Assembly (NCBI GenBank): GCA_910587135.1
Contig: CAJULF010000003.1
Span: forward strand, 28,403-92,402
Direction of reading: 5' to 3'
DNA length: 64,000 bases
Source of the DNA: an uncultured Oscillospiraceae bacterium
GTDB lineage: Bacteria; Bacillota; Clostridia; Oscillospirales; Ruminococcaceae
Notes under the pieces: model-generated
The model's input: only the letters and a program-made list of their open reading frames with translations
What the model was told of the DNA's origin: nothing
The model's database searches: none
Translations under genes and position numbers: made by a program
In this document: positions 16,988-25,265 of the stretch, piece by piece
Position numbering within the stretch: position 1 is the stretch's first letter
Layout of the letters: each line of letters opens with the position of its first letter

Positions 16988-17049
16988 TTGTAACCGTTTT
17001 GTAATCTTTTTGTAACCGTATTGACATTTTTTATCAAATATTGTATAAT
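16988..17049 (+). promoter_or_regulatory. Promoter with three phased TTGTAA repeats
   Basis: A consensus promoter (TTGACA 17021-17026, 17 bp, TATAAT 17044-17049) is preceded by TTGTAA at 16988, 16999 and 17010. The repeats are exactly 11 bp apart and in phase with the -35. That is the layout of an activator site for an OmpR/PhoB-type response regulator bound as tandem monomers. Confidence 0.7.
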
Positions 17050-17191
17050 AAAGAGGTATTAAGCCTGTATTTTGATTTATTTGATAAATTAGATCGTCAA
17101 ACTATATATTTGTAAACCGCAAAAAAAGCGTCTGTACGGAAAATTTTCCGACACGGCGATAAAGAGCGGTCGGAACAACAAGGAGATTTGA

Positions 17192-18154
17192 ATGAGGTTA
17201 AATTTAAGATATGTTATCCCAATGATGTGCGGAACTTGTATAGCGCTTACCGTAAGCGTAGCGGCGGCAGTCAGCGGGACTTTGGATAACGAAAAGGAGA
17301 TATCGCTTTTACCCGCAGCATCGGAAACAGAAAGCCGCGTTTATCATTCTAACGGTTTCACTGCTCCGACGGCGTATTCGGGTGGAAGTATTGCAGAAGT
17401 GGGAACGGATTTGGCGGAAACCGAAACCGCGGAAATCCCCCAATCCAATGAAATTACCGCAGAGTCCGCACAGACTTCGGAAAGCGCCGATATCACCGCC
17501 GAGCCTACGGAGAGCTTTGAAAGCGCACAGAACGCCGAAAGCTCGGAAGTCCCCATTAAAACAAACGAACAGACCGAAGAGCCCTTATATCAATCGGACA
17601 GGCAGTCGGCAGAAGCGATTCCCGAAACGGACAAGCATTCAATAGATGTTTTGCCCGAAGAAAACGCTCAAACGGCGGAAGCCGCTTCCGAAGCAAACGG
17701 ACCAACCAAGGAAGTTCCCGCCGAAACGGACAAGCCCGCGGAGGAAACACAAAATGAAGCGGTAAGTATGGGATACGACGAGCCGCATCGTCAGGCTATG
17801 CTGGAGGCTGTAAACGCGGTGCGTGCGGAATACGGGCTGACCGCGCTGTCGGAAATGCCGGAGCTTTCGGAAATAGCGCAGCAAAGAGCACGGGAATGCG
17901 CAAGCCATTTCTCGCATACCCGCCCGAACGGCACGAAGTGGCATACGCTTCTGAATGAAGCGGGACTTAAGCGCAGCGTCAGGGCGGAAAATATAGCGTA
18001 TTATTATCCCACGGCACAGCAGGCGCTTAATTCATGGATGAACGATTACAGCCACAAGGTAAATATTCTCAACGCCGAAGCGGTGTACATAGGTATCGGG
18101 TATTATAATGACGGGTATAATTCCTATTGGGTGCAGATATTTTTGGGTGAATAA
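17192..18154 (+). CDS. Secreted CAP-domain (SCP/PR1-like) protein
   Basis: Residues 1-30 form a signal peptide (hydrophobic run CGTCIALTVSVAAAV). Residues 45-190 are a low-complexity stalk of Glu, Thr, Ser, Ala and Pro, with repeated TAE/ESAE motifs, likely extended and disordered. Residues 200-320 form a CAP domain with RQAMLEAVNAVRAEYGL, ASHFSHTRPNG, ENIAYYYP and SYWVQIFLG. The two putative metal-ligand His and the Glu are present (HFSHT, AENIA). Bacterial CAP proteins are secreted and of mostly unknown activity. The 62-nt promoter region carries tandem regulator sites. Confidence 0.88.
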   Translation: MRLNLRYVIPMMCGTCIALTVSVAAAVSGTLDNEKEISLLPAASETESRVYHSNGFTAPTAYSGGSIAEVGTDLAETETAEIPQSNEITAESAQTSESADITAEPTESFESAQNAESSEVPIKTNEQTEEPLYQSDRQSAEAIPETDKHSIDVLPEENAQTAEAASEANGPTKEVPAETDKPAEETQNEAVSMGYDEPHRQAMLEAVNAVRAEYGLTALSEMPELSEIAQQRARECASHFSHTRPNGTKWHTLLNEAGLKRSVRAENIAYYYPTAQQALNSWMNDYSHKVNILNAEAVYIGIGYYNDGYNSYWVQIFLGE

Positions 18155-18383
18155 TATTTGATACGCAAAACAAATGCTCTTCACACCGCATAAAAAGCAA
18201 TACGGCAAAAAGCCGAATTAAAATCGAGCGGTCTACAACGCTGAAATATGTGATCCGCTGACCGACCACGCATGAATTTTCCGCAAACCTCCGTAAAAGC
18301 TCAGTGAAACGGAGATTTCGCGGGGCTCTGACGGAGCTTTCAGAAAAGCCGAAAACCCCGTCAGACTGTATAAAAAGCTTATT

Positions 18384-18522
18384 AACAACGCAATCTCGGC
18401 GCATCAAATTTCAAAAAGTCGTGCGTTTACGAACGCAAACGCGCGCGGTTTTCGGCAGTTATGCGGAGTGCTGCGCAGCAGCACGGAGTATGACCGGCGG
18501 AAATTTTGAAATATTTTAAATA
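18384..18522 (-). repeat. Family A intergenic repeat, reversed copy
   Basis: The segment reads as the reverse complement of the other copies, from GCAATCTCGGCGCAT and AAATTTCAAAAAGTC to GGAAATTTTGAAAT. The hairpin at 18421-18442 has its own sequence but keeps its pairing (CGTTTACGAACGCAAACG). The remaining 18155-18383 has a possible terminator (CGGGG/CCCCG around 18321-18357) and no gene. Confidence 0.65.
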
Positions 18523-18532
18523 AGGAGTAAAA

Positions 18533-19012
18533 ATGCTGAAAAAAATACTGCCGCGGGAAACCTGCGGGAAATGCCGCGTTTGTTGTGGATTTGACGAGAG
18601 CGACAAGTGGGAGATACCTCTGGTGTTCGGGGAGCTTAAGGAGTATATCGAGGGGCACTATGACTGCAAGATCGCGCCGCGCGGAAACGAGTATGTGTTT
18701 GATATGGAATTTGACGGGGACAAGGTGGTATATTGCCCCATGGCGAGCGAGAACGGCTGCGTTCTGGGTGATATGAAACCGTTTGATTGCAGAATATGGC
18801 CTTTTCGTGTAAACAGACTGGACGAATCGGGCGGGCGGCTGGTGATAACGGTTTCGCCTGTATGCGGCGCGGTGTCCGATCTGCCGCTGAGCAGACTGAC
18901 GGAGTTCGTAAAAGAAGACGGATTCGCTGATATGCTGTTCGAGCAAGCGGAACTTCACAAGGATATGGTGAAGCCGTATATCCCGGGGTATCCGATATTG
19001 GCGGTGCGATAA
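18533..19012 (+). CDS. YkgJ-family Cys-cluster protein
   Basis: The 159-residue protein has the family signature CGKCRVCC at residues 11-18 and later Cys in YCPMASENGCVLGDMKPFDCRIWPF. Together these form the metal or Fe-S binding site of YkgJ-type zinc/iron-chelating proteins. It is cytoplasmic. Its biological role is not established for the family. AAGGAG precedes the ATG by five bases. A reversed family A repeat forms its upstream region. Confidence 0.8.
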   Translation: MLKKILPRETCGKCRVCCGFDESDKWEIPLVFGELKEYIEGHYDCKIAPRGNEYVFDMEFDGDKVVYCPMASENGCVLGDMKPFDCRIWPFRVNRLDESGGRLVITVSPVCGAVSDLPLSRLTEFVKEDGFADMLFEQAELHKDMVKPYIPGYPILAVR

Positions 19013-19063
19013 CGGCGTCGCACAGGCGCGGTCGGAAAATGTAAAGCAAAACTAACATTTATG

Positions 19064-19106
19064 TAATCTCCGATTGGTTGAAAACACTCGGAGATTAGTT
19101 TATAAT
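19064..19106 (+). promoter_or_regulatory. Promoter with overlapping palindromic operator
   Basis: TTGAAA (19078-19083), 17 bp, TATAAT (19101-19106). A perfect inverted repeat, TAATCTCCGA (19064-19073) and TCGGAGATTA (19088-19097), brackets the -35. A dimeric protein bound there would block polymerase. The regulator encoded just downstream is the obvious candidate. Confidence 0.7.
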
Positions 19107-19150
19107 GGCAACAGGGTTTGAAAGCTGCTGCAAGGGGAAATGGTGAACAA

Positions 19151-19537
19151 ATGGGAATCAAATACAACAATCTTAAAGCGTACCGCAAGGAGACGGGAAT
19201 GACACAGGAGCAGGCTGCCGAGGCGCTGGGAGTGTCCCGACAGGCGTTGGCAAAATGGGAGCGCGGCGATACTCTGCCCGATTTAGAGAACGTTATAAAG
19301 CTGGCGGATATCTACGGAGTGACTGTGGACTATCTTGTCCGCAATATAACGGGTATCTCAGACGAAAAGCATGACAAAAAGCATATGTTCGGCTTCAGCA
19401 ATATCGATGAGGACGGACGGATAATGCTTCCGCCCGAGTGCCGTAAAATATTCGGTCTTAAATCAGGCGACGCCATACTTGTATTGGGCGACGAGGAAAG
19501 AGGTATCGCGCTTATCAAGCTGGGCAAAGCCAATTAA
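19151..19537 (+). CDS. XRE-family regulator with C-terminal AbrB-like domain
   Basis: The 128-residue protein has an XRE HTH in residues 5-65 (MTQEQAAEALGVSRQALAKWERGDTLPDLEN). A SpoVT/AbrB-like swapped-hairpin segment occupies residues 82-125 (DEDGRIMLPPECRKIFGLKSGDAILVLGDE). Both parts can bind DNA or dimerise. It lies 108 bp before an ABC transporter pair, an arrangement common in Clostridia, and its own promoter carries a perfect palindrome. The start at 19151 aligns with the usual beginning of such proteins. Autoregulation and control of the ABC genes are inferred. Confidence 0.85.
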   Translation: MGIKYNNLKAYRKETGMTQEQAAEALGVSRQALAKWERGDTLPDLENVIKLADIYGVTVDYLVRNITGISDEKHDKKHMFGFSNIDEDGRIMLPPECRKIFGLKSGDAILVLGDEERGIALIKLGKAN

Positions 19538-19578
19538 CCTTACGGATATACAGACTTCCGAACCCTAATTAACGTAAT

Positions 19579-19629
19579 AACCTGTCCACATAGCCCGAAA
19601 TGTCCATCTTGCGGCTATGCTGACAGGTT
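19579..19629 (+). promoter_or_regulatory. Leader hairpin before the ABC transporter
   Basis: AACCTGTC (19579-19586) pairs with GACAGGTT (19622-19629), and CATAGCC (19589-19595) with GGCTATG (19613-19619), separated by a 2x2 internal loop and closed by a 17-nt loop. There is no T-run, and the ribosome site AAGGGGG starts only four bases later. It may be a stabilising or translation-controlling structure. Confidence 0.5.
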
Positions 19630-19645
19630 CTAAGGGGGTAAATTC

Positions 19646-20377
19646 ATGAGCGCTATTGAAACGAAAAATCTAACCAAAAGGTACAAGGACAAACGCGCCG
19701 TTGACGGGCTGAATCTGTCCGTGGAGGAGGGGGAGCTTTTCGCCCTGCTCGGCGTAAACGGCGCGGGCAAAACCACCACAATAAGAATGCTGTCCTGCCT
19801 GTCGGAGCCCGACAAGGGAGAGTGCTTTGTCGGAGGTCACAGCTGCACAAGAGAAAGCGGCAGGGTCAAGCGGCTTATAGGCGTCTCCCCGCAGGAAACC
19901 ACGGTGGCGGAAAATCTCACGGCGAGGGAGAATCTGGAGCTTATGTGCGGCATATACGGTCTTTCAAAGGAGGAAACCAAGCGCCGCATATCTGAGATGA
20001 CCGAGCTTTTCGGGCTGGACGAGGCAAAAGGGCGTGCCAAGACCCTTTCGGGCGGCTGGAAACGCAAACTCTCCATAGCCATGGCGCTGATTTCCTCGCC
20101 AAAAGTGCTGTTTCTTGACGAGCCAACGCTCGGGTTGGACGTGCTTGCGCGAAAGGAGCTTTGGAAAGTGATAAAATCCCTTAAAGGCAAGATAACCGTC
20201 ATACTCACCACCCACTACATGGAAGAAGCGGAGCAGCTTTCCGACCGTATAGCGATAATGATAAAGGGAAAGATAGCCGCACAGGGTACTTTGGCGGAAA
20301 TAGAGGCGCTCACGGGCGAAAAAGGTCTGGAAAACGCCTTTGTGAAAATAGCGGAAGGGGGTAAGACACATGAATAG
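19646..20377 (+). CDS. ABC transporter ATP-binding protein, DrrA-like
   Basis: The 243-residue ATPase has Walker A GVNGAGKTTT, signature LSGGWKRKLSIAMAL, Walker B VLFLDEPTLGLD and switch His in LTTHYMEEAE. It follows the drug-type (DrrA/CcmA) subfamily. Its last 8 nt overlap the permease gene, so the two are made together. Substrate unknown; drug or lipid export is typical. Confidence 0.92.
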   Translation: MSAIETKNLTKRYKDKRAVDGLNLSVEEGELFALLGVNGAGKTTTIRMLSCLSEPDKGECFVGGHSCTRESGRVKRLIGVSPQETTVAENLTARENLELMCGIYGLSKEETKRRISEMTELFGLDEAKGRAKTLSGGWKRKLSIAMALISSPKVLFLDEPTLGLDVLARKELWKVIKSLKGKITVILTTHYMEEAEQLSDRIAIMIKGKIAAQGTLAEIEALTGEKGLENAFVKIAEGGKTHE

Positions 20378-21134
20378 AGTTATCGCGTTCTCGCGTCGCA
20401 ATTTCATGGAAATTATGCGCGACCCGCTGAGTTATATTTTCTGTCTGGGCTTTCCGCTGGTAATGCTGATAATAATGACACTTGTCAATGAAAGCATACC
20501 CGCCGAAGCGGGTATGGTCATTTTCCGTATTGACAACCTGTCGGGCGGTATCGCGGTGTTCGGACTTACGTTCATAATGCTCTTTACCTGCCTCAGCGTT
20601 GCCAAGGACAGATCGGGGTCTTTTCTGGTGCGGCTTTACACGACTCCCATGCGTTCCTGCGATTTTATTACAGGCTACATAGCTCCCGTTATGGCCATCG
20701 CGCTGGCGCAGGTGCTGATAACCTTTGCCGCTTCGTTCGCGATATCCGTTATTGCGGGCATTAAGCTGAGCGCGGCGGGGCTTGGCGCGTCAATGCTTGC
20801 GCTTGTTCCCACTGCTGTGATGATGATTGGCTTCGGGCTGCTGTTCGGCAGCTTATTCGGTGAGAAAGCCGCGCCGGGGCTGTGCTCGATAGTCATTTCG
20901 CTTGCTTCGTTTCTGGGAGGAGTATGGTTTGATCCCGACAGCACGGGAGGGATCCTGCTGAAAATCTGCAAAGCGCTCCCCTTTTATCATTCCGTACACG
21001 CTGCGCGTCTTGCCGCCTCGCTGAATTTTAAGGACTTCTGGGGACATCTGGGGATAACCGCCGCTTGGGCTGTCGTTATAACGATAGCGGCAGTTCTGGT
21101 GTTCAAGGCAAAAATGAAATCGGAAACCTGCTGA
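20370..21134 (+). CDS. ABC-2 type permease
   Basis: The 254-residue membrane protein has about six helices and the ABC-2 layout: a cytoplasmic N-terminus (SRRNFMEIMRDPLSYIF), a paired helix core and the conserved stretch KDRSGSFLVRLYTTPM between helices 2 and 3. It is the only permease gene, so it should act as a homodimer with the overlapping ATPase. Confidence 0.9.
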   Translation: MNRVIAFSRRNFMEIMRDPLSYIFCLGFPLVMLIIMTLVNESIPAEAGMVIFRIDNLSGGIAVFGLTFIMLFTCLSVAKDRSGSFLVRLYTTPMRSCDFITGYIAPVMAIALAQVLITFAASFAISVIAGIKLSAAGLGASMLALVPTAVMMIGFGLLFGSLFGEKAAPGLCSIVISLASFLGGVWFDPDSTGGILLKICKALPFYHSVHAARLAASLNFKDFWGHLGITAAWAVVITIAAVLVFKAKMKSETC

Positions 21135-21144
21135 ATAAAACCGT

Positions 21145-21170
21145 GCCCGATGGGATATTTCCCGTCGGGC
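21145..21170. terminator. Terminator between convergent genes
   Basis: GCCCGATGGGA (21145-21155) pairs with TCCCGTCGGGC (21160-21170) with one wobble pair. It lies between the ABC permease and the converging YdeI-like gene. Confidence 0.65.
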
Positions 21171-21177
21171 GCGATTA

Positions 21178-21738
21178 TCACATAGGTTTCAGATTTTTAT
21201 TGAGCCTGTCCACCATCCAGGCAATACGCTTTTCACGTCCCGTGTCTGTTTTTGCGTCAAGATAGGCGCGCGTGTAGGTTTTCTTTACCGATGGGGACAT
21301 TGCCTGAAAATTTGTAAACGCAGGCTCATATTCTTTCAGCAGCTCGGACAGGCGCGAGATATCTTCTTCGGTGATCCCGGCAGGCTTCGGAGCGTCCCAC
21401 TGACCGTTTTTCTTAGCTTCCTCTATTTTCTTTCTGCCGTGGTCGGTCATAAGCCCCCGTTCCTCAAGGCGTTTGACCAGCGCCTTATTTTTTTCCGACC
21501 ACTTGCTGTTTTCCCTGCGCAGAGAAAAGTATTTCTTATAGGTTTTGTCGTCAATGCTTTGCATCTGCCCGTCTATCCACCCGAAGCAGAGAGCTTCTTC
21601 AAGCGCTTCTGCCGCCTTTATTGTTTTCGGTCCGCCGGCTTTTCCGAATAAAAGCCAGATCCCGTCCTCTGAAAGGCAGTTATCATTAAGCCATTTTCTG
21701 AAATCTTCCCTGTCGGCAAATTGCATTATATCGCTCAT
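21178..21738 (-). CDS. YdeI/OmpD-associated family protein
   Basis: The 186-residue protein starts at 21738, where GAGAGGA precedes the ATG. Family signatures are DREDFRKWL near the N-terminus, GIWLLFGK, EALEEALCFGWIDGQ and YFSLRRENSKWSEKNKALVKRLEERGLM, ending with the usual helical ...RAYLDAKTDTGREKRI. The family is widespread and has no firmly known activity. It is a single-gene unit. Confidence 0.82.
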   Translation of the reverse strand: MSDIMQFADREDFRKWLNDNCLSEDGIWLLFGKAGGPKTIKAAEALEEALCFGWIDGQMQSIDDKTYKKYFSLRRENSKWSEKNKALVKRLEERGLMTDHGRKKIEEAKKNGQWDAPKPAGITEEDISRLSELLKEYEPAFTNFQAMSPSVKKTYTRAYLDAKTDTGREKRIAWMVDRLNKNLKPM

Positions 21739-21868
21739 TATATCCTCTCTTTCCTTTGTCAAAGCTGCTTGTTGAATTTACCGCCGAGCCATATCGGCTG
21801 AACGACAAATCAATATATGTAAAATCGACGCTCTACTTCTTAAACATACTATAATTCAAAAACATTCT

Positions 21869-22393
21869 TTAAAATGGTAAATACCAAAAAACCGCAAATT
21901 CACCATTATCAAAGTTCCTATAAAGCATAGTGTTGACCGCACCTATTACAAAGCCGCATTTTGCATAGAACCGGCACGCCGGAATATTATTATCCTGTGT
22001 TTCTAATGCTAAGCCTTTCAGATTGGACTTTTTAGCCCATTCGATTGCTTTTTGGATCAAATCAGTGCCTATTCCTTGCCCTCTGGTAGATTTTGCAACA
22101 CAAATATCCTCAATAAAAGCATACCTATTCCAATCTCTTTTAAGTATAATTTGTCCGACACATTCAGCACCGTAGTAGGCTAAAAAAACAGCTTTGTCGG
22201 GATTATTTATATAAGCAGCATAGTCTCGGTTCTCGACAGGATATGATTTCATGGTGTGGTGCTCATATATTTCTTCCGTATATGACCATATACCGTCAAC
22301 AAATATTGGTATTATTTTTCCGATAATTTCAAATGGCTGATTTGCCTTGTTTATATCCGAAAGATTTTGCCGGTTTATTTCTACAATTTCCAT
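21869..22393 (-). CDS. GNAT acetyltransferase, streptothricin acetyltransferase (SatA/Sat4)-like
   Basis: The 174-residue protein follows the SatA/Sat4 pattern closely from memory: QPFEIIGKIIP near the N-terminus, the acetyl-CoA loop AFIEDICVAKSTRGQGIGTDLI, then GLALETQDNNIPACRFYAKCGF and the ending AVFWYLPF. Members acetylate the antibiotic streptothricin (nourseothricin). The gene is more AT-rich than its surroundings, hinting at transfer. It lies 27 bp after the DUF3784-like gene and is probably read from the same promoter. Resistance activity is inference. Confidence 0.82.
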   Translation of the reverse strand: MEIVEINRQNLSDINKANQPFEIIGKIIPIFVDGIWSYTEEIYEHHTMKSYPVENRDYAAYINNPDKAVFLAYYGAECVGQIILKRDWNRYAFIEDICVAKSTRGQGIGTDLIQKAIEWAKKSNLKGLALETQDNNIPACRFYAKCGFVIGAVNTMLYRNFDNGEFAVFWYLPF

Positions 22394-22420
22394 AATAATA
22401 CCCCTATTTCCAAGATTTTA

Positions 22421-22744
22421 TCATTTCTTTTTTTCGATAACTATGCCAGAAATAACAGCATATACCAGCGTGGCAACCAGCATGATCACTATGATATATG
22501 TGAGCCACTTAGTGATCAGCAGCGCTTGCACGGCAGTCAGCAAAAGGATAATGCCGCACAGCAGAAATACTATACCCGACTGACGGTAAAGAAGAGTCTT
22601 GTTCATTTTCGCTCTTTCCTGCTCCGACGCGAAGATGTAGGAATTATTGAACAAATATCCTTTCTCTCTTAAAGAGCGTATACCCAGTATAAACGAGCCT
22701 ATTGACAATAAAAAAGTAAAAGCCGCGATAAGTATATCTTTCAT
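22421..22744 (-). CDS. Small membrane protein, DUF3784-like
   Basis: The 107-residue protein has three predicted helices (residues 2-22, 57-75 and 80-100). The cytoplasmic loop LLYRQSGIVFL before the second helix is typical of DUF3784-like Firmicute proteins, which have no known role. A strong promoter lies at 22795-22823. Confidence 0.7.
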   Translation of the reverse strand: MKDILIAAFTFLLSIGSFILGIRSLREKGYLFNNSYIFASEQERAKMNKTLLYRQSGIVFLLCGIILLLTAVQALLITKWLTYIIVIMLVATLVYAVISGIVIEKKK

Positions 22745-22794
22745 AAAAACGCCTCCATAAAGTTGGCATTGCGGGGCTGTCAGGTTCTGTAATA

Positions 22795-22823
22795 ATTATA
22801 GCATAAGCCACTGCAAAAGTCAA
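22795..22823 (-). promoter_or_regulatory. Promoter of the DUF3784-like/acetyltransferase unit
   Basis: On the minus strand, TTGACT (22823-22818), 17 bp, TATAAT (22800-22795), about 50 bp before the first start codon. Confidence 0.7.
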
Positions 22824-22877
22824 CATTATAATAGATTTATTAAATGCTCTGCCGACGATATCGGGCTGTAAAAAATG

Positions 22878-22906
22878 TTGACAAAAAAAGTCGGATATGC
22901 TATAAT
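22878..22906 (+). promoter_or_regulatory. Promoter of the HisRS-like gene
   Basis: TTGACA (22878-22883), 17 bp, TATAAT (22901-22906). The 80-nt leader is too short for a T-box, and no T-box core (GGTGG or AGGGTGG near a T-run) is visible. Confidence 0.75.
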
Positions 22907-22993
22907 ATAAAGTAAGAAAATATGGGCATAACTGCTTTTGTATTCCAAAAAAGCACATAAAATTTTGCCTTTAACTGAAAGGGACACTAAATA

Positions 22994-24208
22994 ATGAAAA
23001 TCAAATGCATAAAGGGCACAAGGGATTATCTTCCGCAGGAGGCGGAGCTTCGGGAAAAGGTTCAGCAGACCATACTCGACATCTACCGCGAAAACGGTTA
23101 TCAGCGCATTATGACCCCCGCGGTGGAGGATATCGAAAACCTTGACAAGAGCGACGGCGGAGATAATCTCAACCTTATTTTCAGGATATTGAAGCGCGGC
23201 GAAAAGCTGGAAAAGGCTCTGGAAAACGGCGGGGAGCTGTGCGATATGGGGCTTAGGTACGACCTTACGCTTCCGCTCACACGCTATTTTTCCGCCAACC
23301 GCCAGAATCTCGCCATGCCCTTTAAGTGCATTCAGATAGACAAGGTTTACCGCGCGGAAAACCCCCAGAAAGGGCGGCTGCGGGAATTCATGCAGTGCGA
23401 TATTGACGTTATAGGCGACGCGGGCTGCGAATGCGAAACGGAGCTTATCGCGGTAACGGCAAAGGCGCTGCTAACACTGGATATCGGAGAATTTACCGTA
23501 AGAATAAACGACAGAGCCGTGCTGAACGCTCTGCTGCTTGCTCTGGGATTCGCGGAGGACACGCTGACGTCGGTATGCGTGAGCTTCGACAAGCTGGATA
23601 AAATAGGCGCGGAGGGCGTAGCGGCGGAGCTTACGGAAAAGGGATTCCCGACAAAGGCGATAGACGGTCTGTCGGAACTTCTTTCCAATCTGCCGCTAAC
23701 CCTCGATAAGGTTTCGGAAATAATAGGCGACCCGAGCCGCACCGAGGGTCTGGCAAAAATAATCGGGAACAGCCGCGCTATTGCCAAGGGGCGCTATAAA
23801 ATAGAATTTGACATCTCACTCGTAAGAGGTCAGGGCTATTATACCGGCACTGTTTTCGAGGTAAGAAGTGAGAACTTCGGCAGCTCAGTCGCGGGCGGCG
23901 GGCGCTACGACAAGCTGGTGGGCAAGTTTACGGGAGAGGATATCCCCGCCTGCGGCTTCTCCATCGGTTTTGAAAGAATATTCAGCATATTGTCGGACAT
24001 GGGCAGAAGCTGCGCGGCGAAAAAGAAAATCGCGCTTATCTACGACGAGGACTTTATGGCAGCCTACGAAAAGGCGGAGGAGCTGCGCGGAGAGCTTGAC
24101 GTGTCGCTTTACAAAAAGCCGAAAAAGATGAAATCGCTTCTGGACAGGCTTCAGAGCGGCGGCTTTGCGGGCTTTGCCTACGCAGACGGAGAAATAAGAT
24201 GGTTCTGA
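22994..24208 (+). CDS. Histidyl-tRNA synthetase-like protein with shortened anticodon domain
   Basis: The 404-residue class II synthetase core has motif 2 around FKCIQIDKVYRAENPQKGRLREFMQCDIDVIG, the histidine-pocket strand LVRGQGYYTGTVFEV with its conserved Arg, and motif 3 in ACGFSIGFERI. After motif 3 only about 70 residues remain, shorter than the usual anticodon-binding domain. It could be the cell's HisRS of a divergent clostridial type, or a HisZ regulatory subunit. The retained Arg favours catalysis, and no hisG lies nearby. It is probably monocistronic or followed by the kinase gene. Confidence 0.7.
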   Translation: MKIKCIKGTRDYLPQEAELREKVQQTILDIYRENGYQRIMTPAVEDIENLDKSDGGDNLNLIFRILKRGEKLEKALENGGELCDMGLRYDLTLPLTRYFSANRQNLAMPFKCIQIDKVYRAENPQKGRLREFMQCDIDVIGDAGCECETELIAVTAKALLTLDIGEFTVRINDRAVLNALLLALGFAEDTLTSVCVSFDKLDKIGAEGVAAELTEKGFPTKAIDGLSELLSNLPLTLDKVSEIIGDPSRTEGLAKIIGNSRAIAKGRYKIEFDISLVRGQGYYTGTVFEVRSENFGSSVAGGGRYDKLVGKFTGEDIPACGFSIGFERIFSILSDMGRSCAAKKKIALIYDEDFMAAYEKAEELRGELDVSLYKKPKKMKSLLDRLQSGGFAGFAYADGEIRWF

Positions 24209-24266
24209 AGCTCCATTGCGCATTTTGGCATTGGCTTTTACATTGACAACGAAAGGGGTTTTAACT

Positions 24267-25214
24267 ATGAAAAAGGTTATTCTGCTCGGCGAACCTCTGG
24301 AGCTGTTTCGGGCGGAAAGCGGCTCTCTTTCGGAGGCTGAACGGTTTACCGTGTCCGCGGCGGGCGCGGAGCTTAATGTGGCTGTGGGGTTGGCACGGCT
24401 GGGTCTTCACCCCGTTTATGTCACGATGGTGGGAAGCGACGCTGGCGGCGACAGGATTCTTTCCTTTATGCGCAAACACGGCATTGACAGCAGTCTTACA
24501 GCCGAAGACAACTATCATCAGACAAGTGTATTGATGAAAAGCGGCGGTGAAGTGCGGCGGCTGACGGAAAACCCGGCGGTTTCATTTATATCCGCCTTTG
24601 TTTTAGACAAAATTGATTTTTCCGAGGTAAGCGCGGTATGCTTTTCGGGGAGCTTCCCCACACTATGCGATAACACCGCCCAAGCCGCGTTACATATAAC
24701 CGAGCTTGCGGGGGCGGCGGGAGTTCCCGTGGTATTCGACCCCAATCTTCGCGGAGCGCCGAAAAATTCCCAAAAAGCAATAGATATTATAAATGAGTTT
24801 GCCGCAAAAGCGGATATATTCCTGCCGAGCCTTAACGAAGCAAAGGTGCTGTGCGGGCTTGATGATCCCAAGGAGATCGCCGAGCACTACCTTTCCAAAG
24901 GCACCCGCAAGACAGTTATAAAGCTCGGAAAGCGCGGGGCGTATTACAAAAGCGCGGTGGAGAGCGGCATAGCTCCCACATTCCGCGCGGACGAGGTAGT
25001 CGATGAGGAGGGAGCGGGCGACGGCTTTACGGCGGGTCTGATAAGCGGGATATGCGAGGAGATACCGCTCGGCGAGGCTGTGGTGAGAGCCAACGCGGTA
25101 GGCTGTATGCAGATACAGTGCAGGGGCGCTCACGATGGTTTGCCCACAATGGAGCAGCTCCGCGAATATATGCTCGACCACCGCTTCGTGGTGGAGGGCT
25201 GCAAGGAATTCTGA
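24267..25214 (+). CDS. PfkB-family sugar kinase (KDG kinase/fructokinase-like)
   Basis: The 315-residue ribokinase-family enzyme has the N-terminal GEPLELFRAESGSLSEA, the first PfkB signature region GSDAGGDRILSFMRKHGIDSS and the C-terminal catalytic signature DEEGAGDGFTAGLISGI, whose Asp is the base. It phosphorylates a furanose or keto sugar; 2-keto-3-deoxygluconate is the closest guess. The start at 24267 has GAAAGGGG upstream. It sits 58 bp after the HisRS-like gene and 51 bp before the HAD gene. Confidence 0.85.
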   Translation: MKKVILLGEPLELFRAESGSLSEAERFTVSAAGAELNVAVGLARLGLHPVYVTMVGSDAGGDRILSFMRKHGIDSSLTAEDNYHQTSVLMKSGGEVRRLTENPAVSFISAFVLDKIDFSEVSAVCFSGSFPTLCDNTAQAALHITELAGAAGVPVVFDPNLRGAPKNSQKAIDIINEFAAKADIFLPSLNEAKVLCGLDDPKEIAEHYLSKGTRKTVIKLGKRGAYYKSAVESGIAPTFRADEVVDEEGAGDGFTAGLISGICEEIPLGEAVVRANAVGCMQIQCRGAHDGLPTMEQLREYMLDHRFVVEGCKEF

Positions 25215-25265
25215 GAACTTGTTCTGAAGCGCGAAACGCTTTAAAGCCGATATCTGGAGGACTTG

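Noticed and set aside
22907..22993. T-box leader before the HisRS-like gene
   Set aside because: The leader is under 90 nt and has neither a T-box core nor an antiterminator/terminator pair.
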